This document shows, piece after piece, positions 1 through 6,742 of a stretch of 7,235 nucleotides of DNA. The DNA comes from Methanobacteriota archaeon. GTDB lineage: Archaea; Thermoplasmatota; DTKX01; GCA-020343715. How positions within the stretch are numbered: the first letter of the stretch is position 1; the number at the start of each line of letters is the position of its first letter. The DNA lies in the NCBI GenBank assembly GCA_030597775.1, contig JAUVRF010000081.1:1-7235 (forward strand). The letters are read 5' to 3'. The notes under the pieces are model-generated. The model was not told the origin of the DNA, searched no databases, and was given only the letters and a program-made list of their open reading frames with translations. A program made the translations under genes and the position numbers.

Positions 1-2067
1 GGTGGCGCCCGTGGCGATGATTATGACACCGGTCTCGATGGTCCCCTCGCGGCCCTTTATCTGGGTCGCGAAGTTGCCAACGTATCCGCCCATGCTCTCG
101 ATCTCCGCCCCCGTCAGCACCTCGATGTTGGTCTCCTTCTTGACGGCAGCCACCAGCTCCTTCAGCTTGGCCTGCGGGTCCTCCCCTGTCACAGTGGACC
201 GGATCCTGCGCAGGTTCCCTCCCAGCTCCTTCTCCCGCTCCACCAGGTAGGTCTTGAACCCCTGCACCCCGAGGCTAAGGGCAGCGGTCATGCCGGTGAG
301 CCCGCCCCCGAGGACCAGGGCGGCCCTTGTGACGGGGATCTCCGCCGTCTCCAGGGGTTCGAGATGCCTGGCCTTCGCCACCGCCATCCGCACGAGGCTC
401 TTGGATTTGATTGTGGCCTCCACGGGCGTGTGCATGTGGATCCAGGAGCACTGGTCCCTGATGTTGGCCATCTCGAACAGGAAGCGGTTGAGGCCCCCCT
501 CGCGGATGGTGTTCTGGAAGAGGGGTTCGTGGGTCCGGGGAGTGCACGAGGCCACGATGACCCTGTTGAGGCCGTGCTCGGTGATGAGCTCCGTGATATG
601 TTCCTGTGTGTCCTGTGAGCAGGTGTACAGGTTGTGCTCCGAGTACACCACCCCCGGGAGGGTCTTGGCATACTCCACCACATCCGGCACGTCCACCACG
701 CCGCCGATGTTTATGCCACAGTGACATACGAACACGCCGATGCGTGGTTCCTGATCCGTGACATCGATCTCGGGCGGGTATTCCTTCTCCGTCACCAGGG
801 TTCCCCTGGCCGATGATATGATCTCCTGGGCCTTGCCGGCGGCCCCGGAGGCCTCCGCCACCGTGGTGGGGATGTCCTTGGGGCCCGAGAAGGCGCCGCT
901 GACGAAGATGCCGGGGCGGGAGGTCTCGAGGGGCGAGAAGGTGCCCGTTGCGGCGAAGTTGTACCGGTTCAGATCGATCCCGAAGGCATCCTTTATCATC
1001 CCGGCGGTCTCGGGGGCGTGGAGTCCCACGGCCAGCACCACCATGTCGAACTCCTCCTCCTTGAGCTCTCCCTCCTCTACGTAGCTGAGCATGAGGTTCT
1101 TCGACCCGGGGACCTCGGTCACCTGTGGGATGCGCGTGTGGCGGGTGACACCGATGTGGAACTCGTTCTGGGCGCGGGTGACGTAATCATCGAACTCCTT
1201 GCCGAAGGCGCGAACGTCCATGAAGAATATGTGGGCGGAGAGCCCCGGTGTGTGCTCCTGGGCGATGACGGCCTCTTTGAGGGAGTACATGCAGCACACC
1301 GAGGAGCAGAACCCCGCATCGATCCGGTCGTCGCGGGAGCCCACGCACTGGAGGAAAGCCACCTTCTTCGGTATGTCACCGTCCGACGGGCGCAGCACCA
1401 GGCCGCGGTGGGGTCCGGTTGCGGAGAGGAGACGCTCGAACTCTATGCTGCTGACCACATTGAGGTGACGACCGTAGCCGTACTCGGTCAACCTGCTCGG
1501 GTCGAACTCATCGAAGCCGGGTGAGAGGATGATGGACCCCACGTTGAGGATGATCTCCTTCTCCTCGTCGTCGTAGACAATAGCCTTGGCCTTGCACTCG
1601 CCCTCGCAGACGCCGCAGCCGATGCAGAGGTCCCTGTCGATCTTGTACACGAGGGGAACGGCCTGTGGGTAGTCCACGTATATCGCTCCCCGCCGCATGG
1701 TGCTCTCCTGGAACGAGTCGATGGCCTCAACGGGGCACTTCTGGGCGCACACGCCACAACCGGTGCACTTGTCCGGATCGACCCTCCTGGGGTTCTGGGT
1801 CAGGGTCACCTTGAAGTTGCCAGGCTTGCCCTCGCAGGATTTGATATCCGTGTTGGTTATAAGCTGGATGTTGTGGTGTCGACCCGTGGCCACCAGTTTC
1901 GGGGCCATGATGCACATGGCGCAGTCGTTGGTGGGGAAGGTCTTGTCCAGCTGGGCCATCACACCGCCGATGGTCGGCTTGTTGTCCACCAGGTAGACGA
2001 GGATGTCCGAATCCGCCAGGTCCAGGGACGACTGCATCCCGGAGATGCCGCCCCCGACGACCATCAC
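1..2067 (-). repeat. Diverged direct repeat, left copy (hdrA tandem duplication)
   Basis: This stretch aligns with 3832-5898 at a constant offset of 3831 bases, with no net insertion or deletion between the points I compared. Similarity is highest where the protein is most conserved: 848-894 matches 4679-4725 with one mismatch in 47 bases (FSGPKDIPTTVAEASG region). The rest has diverged at many third positions, so the duplication is old. Confidence 0.85.
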
Positions 2068-2115
2068 GGAGCCGATGGGGCCCTTCCCGCTCCCGGTCTT
2101 CTTGTCATCAGTCAT
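1..2115 (-). CDS. hdrA: HdrA-family double-module electron-bifurcating subunit, third copy (C-terminus beyond the left edge)
   Basis: The frame is open from an ATG at 2115 to the left edge: 705 codons with no stop. Seen in the translation: FAD-binding GGGISG (residues 21-26), a CxxC at about 65/68, two four-cysteine ferredoxin motifs at about 117-127 and 164-174, CVGSR followed by a CxxxCC pair, then a standard HdrA N-terminal domain starting GVFVCHCGINIGG and a second FAD motif (GGGLTG). The visible part ends inside the second FAD module; about 300 residues, including the C-terminal ferredoxin, should lie off the window. HdrA subunits are cytosolic flavo-iron-sulfur proteins that split electron pairs between a high- and a low-potential acceptor; the acceptors here are unknown. 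It aligns with the copy at 2905-5925 at a constant offset of 3831 bases; I count about 34 differences in the first 140 aligned residues. The second inserted ferredoxin motif has Lys in place of Pro after its fourth Cys. The start is supported by a strong ribosome site at 2124-2132 and lies 2 bases after the preceding stop. Confidence 0.93.
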   Translation of the reverse strand, partial: MTDDKKTGSGKGPIGSVMVVGGGISGMQSSLDLADSDILVYLVDNKPTIGGVMAQLDKTFPTNDCAMCIMAPKLVATGRHHNIQLITNTDIKSCEGKPGNFKVTLTQNPRRVDPDKCTGCGVCAQKCPVEAIDSFQESTMRRGAIYVDYPQAVPLVYKIDRDLCIGCGVCEGECKAKAIVYDDEEKEIILNVGSIILSPGFDEFDPSRLTEYGYGRHLNVVSSIEFERLLSATGPHRGLVLRPSDGDIPKKVAFLQCVGSRDDRIDAGFCSSVCCMYSLKEAVIAQEHTPGLSAHIFFMDVRAFGKEFDDYVTRAQNEFHIGVTRHTRIPQVTEVPGSKNLMLSYVEEGELKEEEFDMVVLAVGLHAPETAGMIKDAFGIDLNRYNFAATGTFSPLETSRPGIFVSGAFSGPKDIPTTVAEASGAAGKAQEIISSARGTLVTEKEYPPEIDVTDQEPRIGVFVCHCGINIGGVVDVPDVVEYAKTLPGVVYSEHNLYTCSQDTQEHITELITEHGLNRVIVASCTPRTHEPLFQNTIREGGLNRFLFEMANIRDQCSWIHMHTPVEATIKSKSLVRMAVAKARHLEPLETAEIPVTRAALVLGGGLTGMTAALSLGVQGFKTYLVEREKELGGNLRRIRSTVTGEDPQAKLKELVAAVKKETNIEVLTGAEIESMGGYVGNFATQIKGREGTIETGVIIIATGAT

Positions 2116-2117
2116 CT

Positions 2118-2903
2118 TCACATCCCTCCTCCCATCGCCTTGTACTTGGGGGTTGTCTCATCGATGGAGGCAAGGGTCAAGAGGTTCTTCTGCCGGAGCC
2201 GCACAACGTGGTTGAGCACGGCCGGGGAGGGCACGTCGATGGCGCTGGCGATCTCCTTGACCGACATGGCCTTGTCCGTGGTCTCCATGAGGATCTGGTT
2301 GCGGGTGTACTCCGCGTCCATCGCCTCCAGGATGGTGTCCTTGATGTAGTCCTCCTCGAGGACCTCCCCGTAAACGTTGCCCTCTGTGGTCAGCTTGTAC
2401 TCCTTGGATATCAGCGCCCGGATGCGGAAGTCCTCCACCACCCGCTGGGCGGCCCTGATGCGTTCAAGGACCTCCGGGTCCGGCTTCTCGCCCTTGAGGG
2501 GTGAGGGACCCATCTTGGTCAGCTGGTCGGTGAGATCGCTCACGACCTCGGCGAAACGGTCGCCCTCGGACGCGGAGATCCACTCGAGTCTCAACCTCGC
2601 GGGATCGAATCCTGCACGCTTCATTATGGCATGTGTGAGCCAGATCTTCCGCTGGGCGTGATGGTTCCCGTCCATGTAGTGGCAGTCGCCGATGTGGCAG
2701 CCTCCGACCATGACGCCATCGGCCCCCCGGATGAAGGTCTCGAGGATGACCACCGGGTCCAGCCGACCGGAGCACATCATCCTGATCACCCGGATGTTCG
2801 TGGGATACTGGAAACGGCTGACCCCCGCCAGGTCCGCACCCGCGTAGCTGCACCAGTTGCACAGGTATCCGATGATCCTCGGCTCGAACTTGTCCTTCGT
2901 CAT
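2118..2903 (-). CDS. mvhD: MvhD-like [2Fe-2S] electron-transfer subunit with C-terminal winged-helix-like extension (second copy)
   Basis: This is a 261-residue protein. Residues 8-80 carry the MvhD signature: LCNWCSYAGADLAG with C15 and C18, MCSGR with C44, and GCHIGDCHY with C69 and C74. In the family this domain binds a [2Fe-2S] cluster and delivers electrons from a hydrogenase or formate dehydrogenase to HdrA. Typical MvhD is about 140 residues, so this protein is nearly twice as long. A helical linker (about 110-190) is followed by a segment at 195-256 that looks like a winged helix, with a helix-turn-helix-like core SVKEIASAIDVPSPAVLNHV. Whether it binds DNA or is a docking domain cannot be told from sequence. 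The gene starts one base after the TGA of the upstream hdrA and ends (TGA) two bases before the next hdrA, so it is surely co-transcribed and probably co-translated. Compared with its paralogue at 5927-6742 it lacks the lysine/alanine-rich N-terminal tail. No hydrogenase subunit is visible nearby. Confidence 0.92.
   Translation of the reverse strand: MTKDKFEPRIIGYLCNWCSYAGADLAGVSRFQYPTNIRVIRMMCSGRLDPVVILETFIRGADGVMVGGCHIGDCHYMDGNHHAQRKIWLTHAIMKRAGFDPARLRLEWISASEGDRFAEVVSDLTDQLTKMGPSPLKGEKPDPEVLERIRAAQRVVEDFRIRALISKEYKLTTEGNVYGEVLEEDYIKDTILEAMDAEYTRNQILMETTDKAMSVKEIASAIDVPSPAVLNHVVRLRQKNLLTLASIDETTPKYKAMGGGM
2124..2132 (-). promoter_or_regulatory. Ribosome binding site for the third hdrA, inside the mvhD 3' end
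   Basis: GGAGGAGGG ends 8 bases before the ATG at 2115. It encodes the GGG of the terminal MGGGM of the upstream mvhD and contains overlapping GGAGG and GAGG cores. It decides the start of the third hdrA, whose N-terminus is seven residues longer than that of the complete copy. Confidence 0.82.
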
Positions 2904-2904
2904 C

Positions 2905-5900
2905 TCACATCCCCCCCCCGTTCATCACGGATGACATCTGTGCGATTATCTGCTCGGAGGTGAAGCCCCGGATGTCGATGGCCCGCTCGGGACAGCTGGC
3001 CGCACATATCCCACAGCCCTTGCAGAGCACGTCGATCACCTGGGCCTTGTCATCCTCCGTCCGCTCGATGGCGTTGTACGGGCATAGTTCGATGCATGTG
3101 CCACAACCGGTGCACATGTCGGCGTCGATGACGGAGATCACACCCTCGGCGAGCAGCGTGTCCCTCGACAGGATGGTAACGGCCCTTGCCGCCGCACCAG
3201 ATGCCTGTGCCATGCTCTCGTCGATATACTTCGGCGAGTGGGCGAGGCCGGCGAGGAAGACCCCGTCGGTGGCGAAGTCCAGGGGGCGCAGCTTCATGTG
3301 TGCCTCCAGGAAGAACCGGTCCTTGGAGAGGGGGAGTTTGAGCAGCTGGGCCAACCGCTCGTTCCCCTCGGGCGGGAGTATGGCGGCCGCCAGGATGATG
3401 CGGTCCGCATCGATCATGATGTTCTCCTCCAACAGCTCCTCGTAGATGATCACCTCGAGGGGACCATCCTTCGACCTGCCCTTCGAGACCTTGGGCTCCA
3501 TGTCCTTGGCGAAGCGTATGAAGATCACGCCCGCCTCCGCGGCCTCCCTGTAGGCGTCCTCCTTGAAGGCATAGGTCCGGAGGTCACGGTACAGCACGAA
3601 CACCTCGGCCTCGGGGCACTTCCCTTTGAGAAGCAGCGCCTGTTTCACCGTGGAGCCGCAGCAAACGCGGCTGCAGTAGGGCCGTTCCTCGTTCCTGCAC
3701 CCCACGCACTGGATGAAGACGGCTGTCGAGGGGAGGTCCTTGGCCTTGGTCTTAGCCAGCTCTTCCTCGAACTGTAGCTGGGTGACGACCCGTTCGTCCT
3801 TCCCGTACAGGTACTCATCTGGCTCGTACTCCACTCCACCGGTGGCAATGATAACCACGCCGTGCTCGATGGCCTGCGTCTGACCCTTCAGCATGGTCAG
3901 GAAGTTCCCCACGGTCCCGTCGATGTAGTCGACCTCAGCGCCGAGGAACAGTTCGATGTTCGGGTGCTCCTTGACCCTTATCGCCATCTGCTCCACCTCG
4001 GCCTTCACATTGTCGCCCCTTATCGTGGAATAGAGGCGTCTCGCTATGCCACCGAGCTTCTTCTCGCGTTCCACCAGGTACGTGGTGAAGCCCTGGTCCG
4101 CGATGTCGAGGGCCGCGGTCATGCCGGACACGCCGCCTCCGATGACGAGGGCTCTCGGGGTCACGGGGATGGAGGCCTTCTCCAGGGGTTCGAGCAACCG
4201 GGCCTTGGCAACGGCCATCCTCACCAGCTCCTTGGACTTCAAGGTGGCGGCCTCAGGCTCATGCATGTGGACCCATGAGCACTGGTCCCTGATGTTCGCC
4301 ATCTCGAAGAGGTAAGGGTTGAGCCCTGCCTCCCTGACGGTGTTCCGGAACAGTGGCTCGTGGGTGCGTGGCGTGCACGAGGCAACGATGATACGGTTGA
4401 GGTCGTGCTCCTCCACCATCTCCCTGATGCGCTCCTGGGTGTCCTGGGAGCAGGTGTAGAGGTTGGCGTCGGAGAACACCACGTTGGGCAGTGTCGCGGC
4501 GTACTCCACCACATCCGGCACATCCACCACGCCCCCGATGTTGATGCCGCAGTGACAGACGAACACACCGATCCTCGGCTCCTCCCCCAGCACGTCGCGC
4601 TCGGGGGGGAGCTGGACATCGGACAGCAGTGTGTTGCGGGCATCGTGGATGTCCGCGGCGGCCTTCGCTGCCACCCCCGAGGCCTCCGCCACCGTGGTCG
4701 GGATGTCCTTGGGGCCCGAGAAGGCCCCCGAGGCGTAGATGCCCGGAACGTTGGTCTCCAGGGGAGCGAAGGTCTTGGTGTCCACGAAGTTGTACTTGTT
4801 GAGCTCGATACCGAAGGCGGCCGACAGGTCCTTCGCCGTCCGGGGGGCGTGGAGGCCAACGGACAGCACGACGAGGTTGAACCTCTCGTACTTGATGTCC
4901 CCGCCCTCGTGGTAACGCAGATGCAGGTCCTTGGTGTTCGGGTCCTGGGCGATGTCGGCCACACGGTTGGCCCGGGTTATGCCGATGCCGAACTCGTCCT
5001 GGGCCCGAGTGACGTAATCGTCGAACTCCTTCCCAAAGGCCCTGATGTCCATGAAGAATATGTGGGAGGACAGGCCCGGGGTGTGTTCCTGGGCGATCAT
5101 CGCCTCCTTGATTGCGTGCATGCAGCACACCGACGAGCAGTAGTTGTGGCCGATGTGCTCGTCCCGCGATCCCACGCACTGGATGAAGGCCACCTTCTCG
5201 GGGACCTTCCCGTCGGAGGGTCTCATGACAACGCCGCGGAAGGGTCCGGAAGCCGATAGCATGCGCTCGAACTCGATGGAGGAGACGACGTTCGGGTACT
5301 GGCCATAGCCATACTCCCTGAGGGGGGTGGGGTCGAACTCGTCGAACCCCGGGGAGAGGATGATAGGGCCCACGTTGACCTTCATGATCTCCTCCGTCTG
5401 GTCATAGAGGATGGCTCCGGCTGGGCACTCGCCCTCGCATATGCCGCAACCTATGCAGCGCTCCTTGTCGATGTGGAACTTGAGGGGCACGGCCTGTGGG
5501 TAGTCGACGTAGATGGCGGCGCGGGCCATGAGGCCCTCGTTGTACATGTCGATGGCCTCGACGGGGCACTTCAGGGAGCATATGCCGCACCCGGTGCACA
5601 GTTCCTCGTCGACGCGCCTCGGGTTCTTCGTCAGCGTGACGGTGAAGTTGCCCACATCGCCGTCCACCGATGACACGTCAGCATTGGTGACGATCTCTAT
5701 GTTCTCGTGCCGACCGACCTCGACCAGCTTCGGTGCCATGATGCACATCGAACAGTCGTTGGTCGGGAAGGTCTTGTCCAGCTGGGCCATGGCGCCGCCG
5801 ATGGTGGGCTTGTTGTCCACCAGGTACACCTTGAAACCTGATTCTGCTAAGTCGAGGGAGGACTGCATCCCCGAGATGCCGCCACCGACGACCATCACTG

Positions 5901-5925
5901 CGCCAACCTTGTCCTTGGCCGTCAT
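2905..5925 (-). CDS. hdrA: HdrA-family double-module electron-bifurcating subunit, second copy (complete, 1006 aa)
   Basis: This is the only complete HdrA in the window, at 1006 residues against roughly 650 for a single-module methanogen HdrA. Domains in order: FAD/thioredoxin-reductase-like module with GGGISG at 14-19 and CSMC at 58-61; inserted ferredoxin with C110/113/116/120 and C157/160/163/167; rest of the module with C250, C263, C267 and C268; a standard HdrA N-terminal cluster domain at about 450-585 (C457, C459, C492, C517, C549); a second FAD module at about 590-925 with GGGVSG at 596-601 and C740/743/751/755/756 but no inserted ferredoxin; and a C-terminal ferredoxin with C938/941/944/948 and C968/971/974/978. 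The layout reads as an HdrA-like module fused in front of an HdrA. By family, it should bifurcate electrons at one flavin and wire them through the clusters; which flavin does so is not visible. The start at 5925 has GGAGG 8 bases upstream. It ends TGA just after a nine-G run and is one base from the next mvhD. Confidence 0.95.
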   Translation of the reverse strand: MTAKDKVGAVMVVGGGISGMQSSLDLAESGFKVYLVDNKPTIGGAMAQLDKTFPTNDCSMCIMAPKLVEVGRHENIEIVTNADVSSVDGDVGNFTVTLTKNPRRVDEELCTGCGICSLKCPVEAIDMYNEGLMARAAIYVDYPQAVPLKFHIDKERCIGCGICEGECPAGAILYDQTEEIMKVNVGPIILSPGFDEFDPTPLREYGYGQYPNVVSSIEFERMLSASGPFRGVVMRPSDGKVPEKVAFIQCVGSRDEHIGHNYCSSVCCMHAIKEAMIAQEHTPGLSSHIFFMDIRAFGKEFDDYVTRAQDEFGIGITRANRVADIAQDPNTKDLHLRYHEGGDIKYERFNLVVLSVGLHAPRTAKDLSAAFGIELNKYNFVDTKTFAPLETNVPGIYASGAFSGPKDIPTTVAEASGVAAKAAADIHDARNTLLSDVQLPPERDVLGEEPRIGVFVCHCGINIGGVVDVPDVVEYAATLPNVVFSDANLYTCSQDTQERIREMVEEHDLNRIIVASCTPRTHEPLFRNTVREAGLNPYLFEMANIRDQCSWVHMHEPEAATLKSKELVRMAVAKARLLEPLEKASIPVTPRALVIGGGVSGMTAALDIADQGFTTYLVEREKKLGGIARRLYSTIRGDNVKAEVEQMAIRVKEHPNIELFLGAEVDYIDGTVGNFLTMLKGQTQAIEHGVVIIATGGVEYEPDEYLYGKDERVVTQLQFEEELAKTKAKDLPSTAVFIQCVGCRNEERPYCSRVCCGSTVKQALLLKGKCPEAEVFVLYRDLRTYAFKEDAYREAAEAGVIFIRFAKDMEPKVSKGRSKDGPLEVIIYEELLEENIMIDADRIILAAAILPPEGNERLAQLLKLPLSKDRFFLEAHMKLRPLDFATDGVFLAGLAHSPKYIDESMAQASGAAARAVTILSRDTLLAEGVISVIDADMCTGCGTCIELCPYNAIERTEDDKAQVIDVLCKGCGICAASCPERAIDIRGFTSEQIIAQMSSVMNGGGM
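2911..2919 (-). promoter_or_regulatory. Run of nine G at the hdrA/mvhD junction, probably also the ribosome site of the second mvhD
   Basis: Nine consecutive G encode the three glycines of the hdrA C-terminus NGGGM. The other three junctions have GGAGG at the matching place, so this run probably acts as a degenerate ribosome site, with its 3' end 7 bases before the ATG at 2903. A homopolymer this long is also prone to slippage and to sequencing error. Confidence 0.6.
3832..5898 (-). repeat. Diverged direct repeat, right copy (hdrA tandem duplication)
   Basis: Partner of 1-2067. With the paired mvhD genes (starts at 2903 and 6742, 3839 bases apart) the whole hdrA-mvhD unit repeats with a period near 3.8 kb. 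This suggests duplication of a two-gene unit rather than of hdrA alone. Confidence 0.85.
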
Positions 5926-5926
5926 T

Positions 5927-6742
5927 TTAGAAACCTCCCATGGTCTTGTAGTAGGGGTCGTTCCCTTCGATCTTCGTGAACTCGAGGGCGTTCCGCTGCC
6001 GTAGGCGGACCACGTGCTTCATTATCAGCTGGGGATCGCGGTCCAACCGCTCGGCGAGCTCTGGGACGGACATGTCCTTCTCCCTTGCGAGGACGAGGAT
6101 GGCATTCCTCAGGTACTCCGATTCCACCGCGTTCCCGACCAGGGCGTCCAGCTCGCTGCGCTTGACGTTCTCGCCATACACGTTCCCTTTATGCCGGATG
6201 GTCCTGACCTTGCCCAAGAGGGCCCGGAGGCGGAAGTCGGAAAGGGTCATGCGGACCGCATCCAGCTCGTCCCGGATATCCTGGCTCCCATCATCGTCCA
6301 CTGGGTTCCGACCCATCTCCTTGACGGAGTCGATGAAATCCGTGACTATGGTGGCGAAGAGCTGGTCCTCTGAGGCCGAGACCCAGTCCAGGAGAAGCCT
6401 CTCGCTACCGAACGACGTCTTGTCCAGCAAGTGCCTAGCCCACTCCATCTTGATCTCGGCGAAGTAGTTGCCATCGATGTAGTGGCAGTCCCCGGGATGG
6501 CAACCCAGGACCAGTACGCCGTCCATACCCTCCCTGAGGAGCCTTACGCAGAGCTCGGGGTCGATCCTGCCGGAGCACATGATCCGGATGATGCGGAATC
6601 CCGAGGGTATCTGGACCCTCGAGACGCCCGCCAGGTCTGCCCCGGCGTAGGAGCACCAGTTGCAGCAGAACGCGACTATCTTAGGTTCCCACGGTGCCGC
6701 GTTCGCGGCCTTGTCCTTTGCCTTTGCGGGTGGGGTCATCAT
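5927..6742 (-). CDS. mvhD: MvhD-like [2Fe-2S] electron-transfer subunit with C-terminal winged-helix-like extension (first copy)
   Basis: This is a 271-residue protein. An N-terminal tail of about 17 residues rich in Lys and Ala precedes the MvhD core: FCCNWCSYAGADLAG (C26, C27, C30), MCSGR (C56) and GCHPGDCHY (C81, C86). C27, C30, C56, C81 and C86 match the cysteines of the second copy; C26 and C65 are extra. The core is the [2Fe-2S] module that in characterised complexes passes electrons to HdrA. Residues about 205-265 form a winged-helix-like domain with core MSVPELAERLDRDPQLIMKHV, similar to the second copy (shared HVVRLRQ), so the extension is a common property of this pair. The ATG at 6742 overlaps the TGA of the upstream hdrA by four bases, and a second ATG follows immediately, so the start could be one codon later. 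GGAGG at 6749-6753 suits either. It ends with TAA one base before the complete hdrA. Confidence 0.92.
   Translation of the reverse strand: MMTPPAKAKDKAANAAPWEPKIVAFCCNWCSYAGADLAGVSRVQIPSGFRIIRIMCSGRIDPELCVRLLREGMDGVLVLGCHPGDCHYIDGNYFAEIKMEWARHLLDKTSFGSERLLLDWVSASEDQLFATIVTDFIDSVKEMGRNPVDDDGSQDIRDELDAVRMTLSDFRLRALLGKVRTIRHKGNVYGENVKRSELDALVGNAVESEYLRNAILVLAREKDMSVPELAERLDRDPQLIMKHVVRLRQRNALEFTKIEGNDPYYKTMGGF
5934..5938 (-). promoter_or_regulatory. Ribosome binding site for the complete hdrA, inside the mvhD 3' end
   Basis: GGAGG lies 8 bases before the ATG at 5925 and is read as part of the last codons (MGGF then TAA) of the upstream mvhD. It supports the chosen start, which also gives an N-terminus closely matching the third hdrA copy. 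Confidence 0.82.

Noticed and set aside
3238..3777. Plus-strand open frame of 179 codons
   Set aside because: Antisense shadow of the second FAD module of HdrA, with no independent start signal or recognisable domain.
4259..5179. Minus-strand open frame of 306 codons in another frame of the complete hdrA
   Set aside because: Out-of-frame shadow with low-complexity Arg/Gly/Pro/His-rich sequence; the HdrA frame at this place holds all the conserved motifs.
4360..5259. Long plus-strand open frame of 299 codons opposite the complete hdrA
   Set aside because: It is antisense to a fully conserved HdrA; long antisense frames are expected in GC-rich genes, and its translation resembles no protein family I know.
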